Shown here in pieces: positions 55,935 through 64,000 of a stretch of 64,000 nt of DNA. The DNA is from Nocardia mangyaensis (GTDB lineage: Bacteria; Actinomycetota; Actinomycetes; Mycobacteriales; Mycobacteriaceae). Below the pieces are notes generated by a model. The model made no database searches, was not told where the DNA came from, and saw only the letters and a list, made by a program, of their open reading frames with translations. Both the position numbers and the translations under genes were made by a program. The stretch spans positions 124,001 to 188,000 of the forward strand of contig NZ_CP018082.1 in assembly GCF_001886715.1 (NCBI RefSeq). The letters are read 5' to 3'. Position 1 is the first letter of the stretch; each line of letters starts with the position of its first letter.

Positions 55935-56498
55935 CTACTTTGGCAGATTCGGCTCGAGGGCAGCCGCGTACTGAGCCGCCAGATCGCACTGGTCACCTGT
56001 CCGGTTGTCTTCGTCGGACAACCACGTAGCAGCTACCTCGAACATGCCCTGTTCTGCTTCAAAGGCCACATAGCAGGCCTCAGGGTCGTTCTTCTCCCGG
56101 AAAATCAGTCCCGGTCGGTTGCCGACAGTGGTGTCGCGGAGATCAGTGACGCTCTCCTTGACCCGAGTCTCCGCGAGAGTGTGGCTGGTGGAAAAGACGT
56201 CGACACGTTGGCTGCCGACCCCGTAGCGATTGTCGAGCGACTTCCAATTGCATACACGCCAGGTCGACACCCCCGTCGGCGGATCTGTCAGCACCCGCTT
56301 CGTCGCCGGATCCAGCCCCGCCTCCAACAGCGCATCATCACCCAACTCACTACACACGTTGAACACGATGATCTTCTCCAGATCCCGCGTCGTGGTCGTA
56401 GGCTGCGCCGACCCGGACTCACCCCCACCACAACCGCTGACAACAGCCGCGACGACGACAGCCCCGACAGCCGTCCGCATCAGATCAGCGCTTCGCAC
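55935..56498 (-). CDS. DUF3558-type lipoprotein
   Basis: A 187-residue lipoprotein with lipobox VSGC. The mature part has the DUF3558 pattern: FNVCSELGDDALLEAGLDPATKR, then WRVCNWKS, and later ACYVAFEAEQGMFEV, with paired cysteines. DUF3558 lipoproteins are common in Nocardia and relatives, often beside ESX accessory genes; their function is unknown. The GTG at 56496-56498 has GGGGAGAG just upstream; an ATG at 56480 is possible. It is the first gene of the leftward cassette. Confidence 0.82.
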   Translation of the reverse strand: MRSADLMRTAVGAVVVAAVVSGCGGGESGSAQPTTTTRDLEKIIVFNVCSELGDDALLEAGLDPATKRVLTDPPTGVSTWRVCNWKSLDNRYGVGSQRVDVFSTSHTLAETRVKESVTDLRDTTVGNRPGLIFREKNDPEACYVAFEAEQGMFEVAATWLSDEDNRTGDQCDLAAQYAAALEPNLPK

Positions 56499-56682
56499 AA
56501 GCTCTCCCCAGTTCCTCGAAACCACGTCCACTCACCAAGTTGGACGCACCACGCCCCCAACCGGTTCCCTCGACACAGCATCTCATCGACTGGCCTGACC
56601 CTACCGCCCACCGGTCGACCACCCCCAGTTCCCGTGCCTCATCACGGCCCGGTCCCAGCCGCGGCTCAGACGTGGTTCCCGA

Positions 56683-57006
56683 TCAAGGGAGGTCGAGGCT
56701 GGAAGGATTGGCGCCGTTGGGCGAATCGTTGCTTGTATCGTCCGCCATGAACCACTCGTTCATCTTCCCCAGATCGTTGAGCTCACTACCGAGTTTTCGA
56801 CCTTCCAATCCGAGTGCAAGGTCGGTTGTGAAGGCGGAAGCGAGTCCTGCCGCACGTGAGATACCTGACGCGAGTGGGCATCGAATGGTTCCCTGTGGCG
56901 GCCAGGCGGTGCCGTCACCGTAGGGGTTCCGAACCCGTCGCGTTGAGGAGGGGGCGCTGGTTCGGTCGCAGCCGCAGTACCCAGGAGAGCCGTACGGGCA
57001 GTTCAA
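56683..57006 (-). pseudogene. Possible gene remnant (107 codons)
   Basis: An open frame in the lower-GC stretch. The C-terminal half (for example DLALGLEGRKLGSELNDLGK, then MNEWFMADD) reads like protein, but the N-terminus is odd (Cys/Arg-rich) with no ribosome site, and third-position GC is only moderate. It could be the 3' end of a decayed gene or a spurious frame. No family recognised. Confidence 0.25.
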
Positions 57007-57454
57007 CAGTCCACGGCAGGGGTGGCAGGAGTCTCCTTCGGAGGACGTCCGCTACCGGGGTGTTCTGCTTCCCCGCTACGTCGAGTACATCGTCGAGCCC
57101 GTTGTGAGAGCAAGAAGCAATTGAACGGGCAACGCGCACAGAACAATGCTGTCGCCGGAGTGTTACGTACGCGTGGACAAGCCACGGCCAATGCGTTCGG
57201 AGAACCTGAAACGCACATTTCAATCCAGTATGGTCACACGGCAATGGGGGTCCGAAATCCCCTCCAGTGGAGTACGGCTCAGTGAGCCTTTTCATTCTGC
57301 CGCCGCGGCCTGACGCTCGCGGGTCCTGAAGTGCTCCGATCGCCTTGACGAGCCGAGTCGTCTCGTCGGGACAACAACACGGCGGCGGATCACCGCGGCG
57401 ACGAAGCGTCGGGTCGAAGATGACAACGGCAGCGCGGCAAGGTAAACAACAAGT

Positions 57455-57506
57455 GAAGCCTCTGGTGGACGATTCGGTGTGGTAATCAGCTCTTACCAGG
57501 GGCTTC
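57455..57506. repeat. 12-bp inverted repeat with 28-nt spacer
   Basis: GAAGCCTCTGGT (57455-57466) and ACCAGGGGCTTC (57495-57506) pair with one mismatch. It lies in the poorly coding stretch about 210 bp before the EspC-like gene. It could be a hairpin, an operator or the trace of a mobile element end. Confidence 0.4.
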
Positions 57507-57714
57507 GCCAGTGCGCATCCCGAGTCGCAGGTCAGTCATGCTGCGGTGCAACATGGTCCAGCGACAGGATGAAAGGGCTCAGTGACATACATCACGCATG
57601 GGAGCCATGTGGGTGGCGGGCGCGTCCAAGAGAGTATGGATAGTCGTCTGTTGTGGACGAACGGCACGGAGTGACCAGGGCGGCGGCCCGTCGAGCGAAT
57701 GTGGGACCTGAATA

Positions 57715-58041
57715 GTGCGAAAAGCTTCTTCATATAATTTCACTGTTGATCCAGATGATATCGATCTGGCGGCGCGGGGACTGTGGAAAATCGCCGAAGA
57801 CAATTCCCGTGCGGTCTCCTATTCGGCGGAGTGGCTCGATGTGCAGAGCAGCGGAGGCGAGATCATCACTCCGGTGCTGGAACAGCTGCAGGCAGCCTGC
57901 GACGTCATGAAGGCGAACTATGAGCGGCTGGGGCGGGTCACCGATTCGTCGTCCACCGAGCTGACCAATGCTGCAAAAATGTACCGAAAGACCGACAACG
58001 CCTCGGCCGAAGCGCTCGACCGTACCTACGTTTCCGAGTGA
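57715..58041 (+). CDS. EspC-family type VII secretion target (108 aa)
   Basis: A 108-residue helical protein. The start FTVDPDDIDLAARGLWKIAE fits the EspC/DUF2580 group of small ESX-secreted proteins, which have a WXG100-like fold. The central VMKANYERLGRVTD and C-terminal AAKMYRKTDNASAEALDRTY pieces fit as well. Codon third positions are less GC-rich than in the envelope genes. The GTG start has no strong ribosome site. It begins a four-gene run on this strand and is divergent from the other ESX cassette. Confidence 0.77.
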   Translation: MRKASSYNFTVDPDDIDLAARGLWKIAEDNSRAVSYSAEWLDVQSSGGEIITPVLEQLQAACDVMKANYERLGRVTDSSSTELTNAAKMYRKTDNASAEALDRTYVSE

Positions 58042-58051
58042 GGGCTGACAA

Positions 58052-58804
58052 ATGTCGAGCAAATTGAGCACCTACAACCCCAGTGCGTACCCGATCGACA
58101 AGCTGACCACTCCCACCAGCTCAGATCCCGTCCCGGACTTTGTTGAGCTCATCATCGCAGGAAACGGTGTCAGTCTGACATACTACGCGAATATGATCAT
58201 CAAGGGAGTTACTGGAACCGATCTCATCGGAACCATTACCAACAAACTCTCCGGCGACTGGGCCGCTTTGCAGCAGTCAGCAGGCGCGATTCGAAACCTG
58301 ACCGAATACAATACCGCGTACCACAATTCGATCGATACTGCGATGAGTAATGTCGAGGACTCGTGGAAGGGCAACGCGGCCGACAGCGCGCGCGATTTCT
58401 TTTCCGAATTGACGGCTGCTCTGGACAGTCAGATCGACCCGATGAACGAGGTCGCCGACGCGCTCGACGAATTCGCCCTCGCCTCGTACGGCATGGCGAA
58501 CGGTATCGCTGGCGTAGTGCAATATCTCGGCGATCTCGTCATTCAGCTGGTCGTGACCTGGGCGGCACAGGTAGCTGCGGCGAGCAGTGTGGTCGGTGCC
58601 CCGGCGGTGGCCGCACTGAAGGCGGTCGAAGCAGCGATCCTCGCCTTCATGGCGCTGAAGGTGGTGCAAATCATCAGCATGATCGGAAACATCGTCAACG
58701 GCGCGGAGGCGATGATGGGCTACCTGCACGCCGGTGGATCGGCAATTCAGGCTGCGGAGGTCCCCGAATTGGCATCGTCCTCCTACGACCATCCCGGAGT
58801 GTGA
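58052..58804 (+). CDS. WXG100-like protein with C-terminal hydrophobic segments
   Basis: A 250-residue protein. Residues ~70-140 carry a WXG100-like helical hairpin with the turn DSWKGNAADSARDFF. The second half holds several long hydrophobic stretches (~150-235). This matches the N-terminal part of large actinobacterial ESX effectors, but the protein ends after the hydrophobic region, with no toxin domain. It starts 10 bp after the EspC-like gene. Function is inferred only from fold and neighbours. Confidence 0.77.
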   Translation: MSSKLSTYNPSAYPIDKLTTPTSSDPVPDFVELIIAGNGVSLTYYANMIIKGVTGTDLIGTITNKLSGDWAALQQSAGAIRNLTEYNTAYHNSIDTAMSNVEDSWKGNAADSARDFFSELTAALDSQIDPMNEVADALDEFALASYGMANGIAGVVQYLGDLVIQLVVTWAAQVAAASSVVGAPAVAALKAVEAAILAFMALKVVQIISMIGNIVNGAEAMMGYLHAGGSAIQAAEVPELASSSYDHPGV

Positions 58805-58805
58805 C

Positions 58806-59309
58806 ATGAAGCGCGACAACGAGCCGATGCTCGATCTCGCAGGTGGCGATATCGGCATGTCGAGGCATCTCGCCAAGGCGCTGAAGATCCTGGCCGACAG
58901 CGATATCGACAAGGGTCTGCAGAAGCAGTTTCGTGACATCGCCGAAGGCAAAGCGAGTATGCGCGACCTGGCACAGAGCGAAGCCTTCCTGCGACTGTCC
59001 GACGCTGTTGTGCCGAAAGCGCTTGCCGATGTCGCGAACACGCCCGCCGACGAGATGCAGCGGTGGGCCGCCGCCGGTGAGGCGATTCTGGAGCGGTATC
59101 GCAACGAGGTACCGGATGAGTCGGCCGAGCCGATGCCGGCGGGGGAGCCTTCCTCGGGCGAGCCCGCGCCCAGTGCTCACGTCGGGCAGGAGCCCAAGGT
59201 CGTCCCCGGTACGCGCAAGCCCAATCGCGATCGGATCGTCACGCCCGATGAGCCCGACGACGATGACCTCTACTACCAGGACCGGCGCAACAAGGGCTGG
59301 CTGCAATGA
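58806..59309 (+). CDS. Hypothetical acidic protein of the ESX cassette (167 aa)
   Basis: A 167-residue soluble protein: a helical N-terminal ~95 residues, a Pro/Glu/Ser-rich middle, and a C-terminus with DEPDDDDLYYQDRRNKGWLQ. The ATG at 58806 lies one base after the preceding stop and has GGAG upstream, so the genes are coupled. I recognise no family. Being last before a membrane protein, it could be a chaperone or partner of the WXG100-like protein; this is a guess. Confidence 0.72.
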   Translation: MKRDNEPMLDLAGGDIGMSRHLAKALKILADSDIDKGLQKQFRDIAEGKASMRDLAQSEAFLRLSDAVVPKALADVANTPADEMQRWAAAGEAILERYRNEVPDESAEPMPAGEPSSGEPAPSAHVGQEPKVVPGTRKPNRDRIVTPDEPDDDDLYYQDRRNKGWLQ

Positions 59310-59325
59310 CCGGCAGCGTGACTGT

Positions 59326-60087
59326 GTGACAAAGCAAGTCATAGTACCGCGGTTCTACTATCAACCCAACCGCGAAGTCGCGATCCAAGTGCACCCGCGG
59401 AATTCCTTTACGTACCAACCGAATCTGTCTCCGCGGCCATGGACTAATCCCGGGGACGCCACCATTCGATTGCGTAGGTGTCGACAGCCGCTGTCGGATA
59501 CCGCGCAGCACTGGCAGAAGCGGGGGTACGAGTTGCACGTGGCGCCGCTGGAACTGGAGATCGCTGAACCGCTGCCGAACATGTGCAGTCGGCACGGCGA
59601 GCCCGCGGTTGATCGGCACCCGTTCCGGGCGATCTTCTACGAGACGCAGACTCATCCCCGGTTCCATCTGCCCTCGCCTGGTGATCGGCGGGAGGACTTC
59701 ACCAGGATGGAGTGGAATCGAGCCGCGCCGGTGTCGACGATCATCGTCGGTGACTGGCCGGTCTGCGCTCAGTGCATGCACGCCGCGATCCGCTATCGTA
59801 GACTCGCCCGAGCGCTGTGGACGGTGCTGGCGATCATCGCGGTTCCCGCCATCCTGATGGCGGTGATCGGTGGACGCGGATACCAGTGGCCGATCGAGCT
59901 CTCGATGTTGCTCTGCCCGGCGGTGATCCTCCTCCCGATCCTGATTCGCCGGCTGGTGGGCGAGCAGGAGGAGCCGGTGAAATTCCGGCCCATCTACGAC
60001 GAACGATTCGCCTTCGTCGAGGCCGAGCCGCGATTTCGCGCCGCGATCGAGCAGTCCAGGCGGCGCCATCCACCGCGCACCGCCTGA
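59326..60087 (+). CDS. Hypothetical membrane protein with zinc-ribbon-like cysteines
   Basis: A 253-residue protein. The first ~150 residues are soluble, with MCSRHGEPAVDRH and VCAQCMHA providing two spaced Cys pairs and histidines that could bind zinc. Two membrane helices follow (about 163-183 and 188-210). A charged cytoplasmic tail ends it. The GTG at 59326 has no good ribosome site, and the frame is open upstream, so the start is uncertain. It closes the rightward ESX-like cassette. No family recognised. Confidence 0.65.
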   Translation: MTKQVIVPRFYYQPNREVAIQVHPRNSFTYQPNLSPRPWTNPGDATIRLRRCRQPLSDTAQHWQKRGYELHVAPLELEIAEPLPNMCSRHGEPAVDRHPFRAIFYETQTHPRFHLPSPGDRREDFTRMEWNRAAPVSTIIVGDWPVCAQCMHAAIRYRRLARALWTVLAIIAVPAILMAVIGGRGYQWPIELSMLLCPAVILLPILIRRLVGEQEEPVKFRPIYDERFAFVEAEPRFRAAIEQSRRRHPPRTA

Positions 60088-60149
60088 TCACGGCATCTGA
60101 ATGTGGGCCGCCACCAAGCGGGTGACGGCCCACAGTCGACGTCGAGAGA

Positions 60150-60647
60150 TTAAGCCACGGTGGCGGATTCGATGATGACGTCGTCGACGGGGACATCCTG
60201 GTGGGGGCCCGCGCTGCCGGTGGTGACGGCGGCGATCTTGTCGACGACCTCGGTGCCATCGGCGACCTTGCCGAACACCGCGTAGCCCCAGCCCTGGCCC
60301 TGGGGGGCCGAGTGGTTGAGGAAGGCGTTGTCGGAGACGTTGATGAAGAACTGGGCGGTGGCCGAGTGCGGGTCGTTGGTGCGGGCCATCGCGACGGTGT
60401 ACTTGTCGTTCTTCAGGCCGTTGGTGGCCTCGTTCTGGATCGGCGCCTGGGTGGGCTTCTGCTTCAGGCCGGGCTCGAACCCGCCGCCCTGCACCATGAA
60501 ACCGGGGATGACGCGGTGGAACACGGTGCCGTTGTAGTGGCCGGTGTTCACGTAGTTCACGAAGTTGGCGACCGTGTTCGGCGCGGCCTGGTCGTCCAAC
60601 TCGAGCACGATCGGTCCGTAGTTGGTTTCGAGATTCACCTTGGTCAT
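60150..60647 (-). CDS. Cyclophilin-type peptidyl-prolyl isomerase
   Basis: A 165-residue cytosolic cyclophilin that catalyses cis-trans isomerisation of Xaa-Pro bonds. The active-site blocks are visible: [16 protein letters not shown] (catalytic Arg), [20 protein letters not shown] and [20 protein letters not shown]. There is no signal peptide. The size matches small bacterial PpiB-like proteins. It is transcribed leftward and converges on the ESX cassette. Confidence 0.95.
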   Translation of the reverse strand: MTKVNLETNYGPIVLELDDQAAPNTVANFVNYVNTGHYNGTVFHRVIPGFMVQGGGFEPGLKQKPTQAPIQNEATNGLKNDKYTVAMARTNDPHSATAQFFINVSDNAFLNHSAPQGQGWGYAVFGKVADGTEVVDKIAAVTTGSAGPHQDVPVDDVIIESATVA

Positions 60648-60774
60648 GGGGTCGAGTCTAGGGAGGGGAGGGGTCCGGAAGGGACCGGGGTCCGGCGGGC
60701 GCGTCGCATCGGGGTGTTTCGCGCGGGGTACCCGTGCGCGGCACCCGGCGCGAATATTGCCTACGATGTGGGGC

Positions 60775-60816
60775 GGAACCCGCGTGCGAGTGAGAGACGC
60801 ACGCGGGTTCCTTTTT
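60775..60816. terminator. 14-bp hairpin with T-tract on the plus strand
   Basis: GGAACCCGCGTGCG (60775-60788) pairs perfectly with CGCACGCGGGTTCC (60798-60811), followed by TTTTT on the plus strand. The genes on both sides run leftward, so it most likely ends the gene at 60858-61505 despite the T-tract facing the other way. The 210 bp between the two genes contain nothing else recognised. Confidence 0.6.
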
Positions 60817-60857
60817 ATGGCCCCGTCACCTCATTTCCGAGTTTCTCCCCGGAATTG

Positions 60858-61505
60858 TCAGGGACCGACCGTGATCGGCACCGACGGGGTGGTGGTGTTG
60901 GTGACCTGGTAGGTCCCGGTCACCGATCCGGTGGTGGCGCTGGTCGGGCAACCGAAGCTGCCGGTCACCTTGATGGGCGCCGGGGAGTTGGTGGCCTGGA
61001 CCGTCGACGGGGTGCCGTTGGTCCAGGTGCCCGCCAGCGCGGCCGGCGCGGTGGGCGCGACGACCACCTTGCACGAGGCGAACCCGCTGGTCTGGATGAC
61101 CATGCCGCCGGTCGGGACGTTGATCGTCCCGGCGATCGGCGACCCGTTCTGCCCGGTGATCGACCAGTTGCCGCTGGTGGTCACCGTCGCGCTCACGCCC
61201 CACATGCTGGTGGAACAGCCGGTGAAGGTGGGCGCGCTGATCGGCACGGTGACCGGGCCGCTCGGGTTGGTGTTGCCCGGCGCGGCGGGCACCGCCCCGG
61301 TCGCGGTGGAGGTGTTGCAGGTGATGGTGACACCACCCGCCACGGCCTTGACCACGCCCTGGTTGGTGGCCTGCACCGCCGCGCCCGCGGGCGTGACGGT
61401 GGTCGAGGCCTGGGCCGCGGCGGGGCCGATGCCGAACGACGCCGCGGCCACCGCACAGCCGGCCGTGGCCAGTGCGGTGCGAGCGAAGAATCTGCTGCTG
61501 TCCAT
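60858..61505 (-). CDS. Secreted protein of unknown function (215 aa)
   Basis: A 215-residue exported protein. The signal peptide (RTALATAGCAVAAASFGIGPAAA) is followed by a Thr/Gly/Val-rich, beta-type mature part. It contains four well-spaced cysteines (in TITCNTST, TFTGCSTS, ASCKVV and FGCPTS), likely two disulfides, and repeated SGNWSITG-like turns. The ATG at 61503-61505 has AAGGAG upstream. Such proteins recur in Nocardia and are annotated only as hypothetical. No membrane anchor is seen, so it should be released or wall-associated. Confidence 0.75.
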   Translation of the reverse strand: MDSSRFFARTALATAGCAVAAASFGIGPAAAQASTTVTPAGAAVQATNQGVVKAVAGGVTITCNTSTATGAVPAAPGNTNPSGPVTVPISAPTFTGCSTSMWGVSATVTTSGNWSITGQNGSPIAGTINVPTGGMVIQTSGFASCKVVVAPTAPAALAGTWTNGTPSTVQATNSPAPIKVTGSFGCPTSATTGSVTGTYQVTNTTTPSVPITVGP

Positions 61506-61967
61506 GTGTACTCCTTGGGGAAACGACAACTTCGGATGTGAAGTTGTCGTGTTTCAAGAATACGAACAGCCAATTTTTGCAGCGGGTTGTTCACGCCTAC
61601 CATTTCATTCGGGAACCGTCGCGTTTCGGCCGCCGCGACAGCGAGCAGCATTTAAAATGCGCGACCGTTACCAGGCGTAACGGTTACCTCGGTTTTTATC
61701 TATATGCATGCTGCACACTGGTAGTATCGGAAAACTCCTGTGTCGTTCGCGCCTGATTCCCGACCGCACTGGCCGGAACTCGATCGATAGCGGATTCGCA
61801 TGACGCCGAAACCTCTGGGCGCGCGTCATCCCCTTCTCGCTCCCTGCAGGCGGCGAGCGTCGAACGCTTAATGAAACGTTTAATCTTCACATCGCGGTGC
61901 GGGTCCGGCCCGGCAGCATGGCGTGCGGACCCTCACAACGACCTGGGTGCGGATACCATGTCGAACC
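61506..61967. other. Divergent intergenic region, A/T-rich, with inverted repeat
   Basis: About 460 bp between divergent genes, clearly more A/T-rich than its surroundings (for example around 61,560-61,740). ACCGTTAC (61664-61671) and GTAACGGT (61677-61684) form a perfect 8-bp inverted repeat around CAGGC. It probably holds the promoter of the secreted protein gene. No intact gene is seen. Confidence 0.55.
61954..61967 (+). promoter_or_regulatory. Probable leaderless promoter of the emb gene
   Basis: A -10-like TACCAT (61954-61959) ends 8 nt before the GTG start codon, with no ribosome site between. The spacing equals that in front of glf. A leaderless transcript beginning at the GTG is likely. 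Confidence 0.5.
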
Positions 61968-64000
61968 GTGCCAGACGCCGTAGCTGTTCTCCCCAAGCCA
62001 CCCGCAGAACCGGTGGCTGCCGCGAAGGACTTCCGGATCGCGCGATGGATCGCGATCATCGCCGGAATCCTCGGCGCCGTGTTCGCGGTGGCCACACCGT
62101 TTCTCCCGGTCAATCAGACCACCGCGGAACTGAGCTGGCCGCAGAACGGCAGCCTCGGCAACATCGATGCGCCGCTGATGTCGCAGGTGCCGATCGATCT
62201 GAACGCGACGATCCCCTGCGCCGCGGTCGCGCAGTTGCCCGAGCAGGGCGGCATGCTGTTGGCGACCGCGCCGCCACAGGGTGATCGCGCGGCGCTGGAG
62301 GCGCTGTTCGTCCGCGTCTCCGACACCTCGGTCGACGTGGTCGACCGCAACGCGGTGGTCGCCTCGGCGGATCGCGCGGCGATGGATCAGTGCTCGGTGA
62401 TCGTGATCAGCTCCGACCACGACCGCACGACGGCCGAGTTCCAGGGCATGACCAGGGAGATCGAGCGTCCGATCGAGGGTCAGCCGGGTGCGGTCGAAAC
62501 CGTGCGGGTCCCGGTGGCGGGCGAGCTCGGTGGTGACCTGCGCCCGCAGGTCGTCGGCGTGTTCACCGATCTGCGCGGTGACGTGCCCGAGGGTCTGTCG
62601 CTGACCTCGACGATCGACTCGCGATTCACCTCCAGCCCCTCGGTGATCAAGCTGATCGCGATCATCGCGGCCGTGCTGTGCACACTGCTCGCGCTCGGCG
62701 CGCTGGCCCGGCTCGACGGCAGCGACGGGCGTGGGCACCGCCGGTTCCTGCCGAGGAACTGGTTGCGGCCCACCGGAGCCGACGGCGCGGTGATCGGCAC
62801 GCTGCTGGTGTGGCACTTCGTCGGCGCGAACACCTCCGACGACGGCTACATCCTCTCGATGGTGCGGGTGGCCCCCGAGGCGGGCTACATGGCCAACTAC
62901 TTCCGCTGGTATGGCGTGCCGGAGGCGCCGTTCGGCTGGTACTACCACGTCATCCAGGTGTTCGCCGAGGTCTCCACGGCCAGTGCGTGGGTGCGTCTGC
63001 CCGCCCTGTTCTGCGCGATCCTGTGCTGGATGGTGATCAGCCGCGAGGTGGTGCCGCGCCTCGGCAACGCCGTCAAGCGCAGCCAGGTGGCGCTGTGGAC
63101 CGGTGGCCTGGTGTTCCTCGCCTTCTGGCTGCCGTTCGACAACGGCCTGCGCTCGGAGCCGATCGTCGCCCTCGGCGCGCTGCTGACCTGGGTCTCGATC
63201 GAACGCGCCATCGCCACCGGCAGGCTGCTGCCCGCGGGCATCGCGGTCCTGATCGCGGCCTTCACCCTGGCCGCGGCACCCACCGGCCTGATGTGTGTCG
63301 CCGCGCTGCTGGCCGGTATCCGGCCGCTGGTGCGGATCGTGGTGCGGCGTCATCGCCAGTTCGGCACCGTGGCACTGCTCGCGCCGATCGCCTCGGCGGG
63401 CCTGCTGGTCCTTGTCGTGGTCTTCGGCGACCAGACTTTCGCCGGCATCCAGGAGGCCAACCGGGTTCGTCAGGCCACCGGCCCGAATCTGGCCTGGTAC
63501 GAGGACTACCTGCGCTACTACTACATGTTCGTCGAGACCGTCGACGGCTCACTGGCCCGCCGCTTCGCCTTCCTGGTGATGCTGCTGTGCCTGTTCACCA
63601 CGCTGCTGGTGCTGCTGCGCCGCCGTCAGGTGCCCGGTATCGCCTCGGGTCCGACCTGGCGGTTGATGGGCGTGGTCTTCGGAACGATCTTCTTCATGAT
63701 GTTCAATCCGACGAAGTGGACCCACCACTTCGGCGCGTACGCGGGCATCGCCGGTGCGCTCGCCGCGGTGACGGCGGTGGCCGTCTCCCAGAGCGCGCTG
63801 CGCTCACGCAAGAACCGAGCGATCTTCCTGGCCGGACTGTTGTTCGTGCTCGCCCTGTCGTTCTCCGGGATCAACGGCTACTGGTACGTCTCGAGCTACG
63901 GCGTGCCGTGGTTCGACAAAGTCATCTCGGTGCGCGGTATCCACTCCAACACGGTGATGCTGATCCTGTTCGGCGTGGCATTGGCCCTGGTCGGCTGGTA
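61968..64000 (+). CDS. Emb-type arabinosyltransferase, 5' part (runs off window)
   Basis: The first 677 codons of an EmbA/B/C-family arabinofuranosyltransferase, the ethambutol target group, which polymerises arabinan from decaprenyl-phospho-arabinose. Visible: an N-terminal helix (~28-50), a periplasmic beta domain (to ~215), then membrane helices with the GT-C acidic loop GANTSDDGYILSMVRVAPEA and the following FRWYGVPEAPFGWYYHV. Further helices reach the window end. The frame is open to base 64000 and the C-terminal carbohydrate-binding part lies outside. Which Emb paralog it is cannot be decided here. Confidence 0.93.
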   Translation, partial: MPDAVAVLPKPPAEPVAAAKDFRIARWIAIIAGILGAVFAVATPFLPVNQTTAELSWPQNGSLGNIDAPLMSQVPIDLNATIPCAAVAQLPEQGGMLLATAPPQGDRAALEALFVRVSDTSVDVVDRNAVVASADRAAMDQCSVIVISSDHDRTTAEFQGMTREIERPIEGQPGAVETVRVPVAGELGGDLRPQVVGVFTDLRGDVPEGLSLTSTIDSRFTSSPSVIKLIAIIAAVLCTLLALGALARLDGSDGRGHRRFLPRNWLRPTGADGAVIGTLLVWHFVGANTSDDGYILSMVRVAPEAGYMANYFRWYGVPEAPFGWYYHVIQVFAEVSTASAWVRLPALFCAILCWMVISREVVPRLGNAVKRSQVALWTGGLVFLAFWLPFDNGLRSEPIVALGALLTWVSIERAIATGRLLPAGIAVLIAAFTLAAAPTGLMCVAALLAGIRPLVRIVVRRHRQFGTVALLAPIASAGLLVLVVVFGDQTFAGIQEANRVRQATGPNLAWYEDYLRYYYMFVETVDGSLARRFAFLVMLLCLFTTLLVLLRRRQVPGIASGPTWRLMGVVFGTIFFMMFNPTKWTHHFGAYAGIAGALAAVTAVAVSQSALRSRKNRAIFLAGLLFVLALSFSGINGYWYVSSYGVPWFDKVISVRGIHSNTVMLILFGVALALVGW

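Larger units (their letters stand above)
56532..57714. other. Poorly coding, lower-GC stretch between divergent ESX cassettes
   Basis: About 1.2 kb without a convincing intact gene. Open frames are short, overlap on both strands and lack the strong G/C third-position bias of the surroundings. The DNA is visibly more A/T-rich from about 56,730 on. It must contain the promoters for the two divergent cassettes. It looks like decayed or transferred DNA. One frame with some coding character is listed separately. Confidence 0.6.

Noticed and set aside
56966..57124. Plus-strand frame ending EDVRYRGVLLPRYVEYIVEP in the gene-poor stretch
   Set aside because: It looks protein-like at the end but has no start codon after the stop at 56921-56923 and overlaps another weak frame on the other strand; not enough to call a gene.

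Overview
The window looks like a chromosomal segment of a high-GC, mycolic-acid-containing actinobacterium, most likely Nocardia or a close relative. The main evidence is an almost complete cell-envelope locus that follows the gene order of the Mycobacterium tuberculosis Rv3799c-Rv3811 region: UDP-galactopyranose mutase, GlfT2, a PAP2 phosphatase, the UbiA-type DPPR synthase, an AftB-like arabinosyltransferase, tandem mycolyltransferases, a cutinase-like lipase, FadD32, Pks13 and AccD4. LGFP-repeat proteins, DUF3558 and DUF732 lipoproteins and EspG/PPE-like ESX accessory genes fit the same group. The species cannot be fixed from the sequence alone.

Layout. (1) 0-8 kb: tRNA-Gly; a copper-handling operon (copZ, a His-rich exported protein, copA) and an MFS exporter, each behind a CsoR-type box; then a GntR/FadR-type regulator paired with a membrane fatty acid hydroxylase. 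(2) 7.5-17 kb: an oligopeptide/dipeptide ABC transporter operon (OppB, OppC, fused OppDF ATPase) followed by three tandem paralogous solute-binding lipoproteins and a translationally coupled membrane protein. (3) 17-22.5 kb: a Cof-type HAD phosphatase, a large secreted amidase with an LGFP tail, and a SpoIID/LytB-like protein. (4) 22.6-27.8 kb: MarR regulator with divergent EamA exporter, a TipA-like MerR regulator, and four small membrane proteins, the last two tandem Tyr/Pro/Gly-rich paralogs. (5) 27.8-52.7 kb: the arabinogalactan and mycolic acid core. Glf and GlfT2 make and polymerise galactofuranose; the PAP2 phosphatase and UbiA protein supply the decaprenyl-phosphate arabinose donor; the AftB-like enzyme caps arabinan; FadD32, AccD4 and Pks13 condense the mycolate; four mycolyltransferases transfer it to the wall. 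(6) 52.7-60.1 kb: an accessory region with a Uma2 nuclease-like gene and two divergent ESX (type VII) accessory cassettes around a 1.2 kb poorly coding, lower-GC stretch. (7) 60.1-64 kb: cyclophilin, a secreted protein of unknown function, and the 5' part of an Emb-type arabinosyltransferase cut by the window end.

Most unusual features. Two small interspersed repeat families are visible. One (about 50 bp, here R1) occurs at two operon junctions and inside two envelope glycosyltransferase genes without breaking the frame. The other (about 110 bp, here F2) is a long imperfect palindrome beside two cell-wall genes. Other points of interest are the duplicated copper operator, the triplicated substrate-binding proteins, a possible second internal start in the TipA-like gene, and ESX-type small proteins without any secretion core genes. 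No CRISPR array, rRNA, insertion sequence or prophage was recognised.
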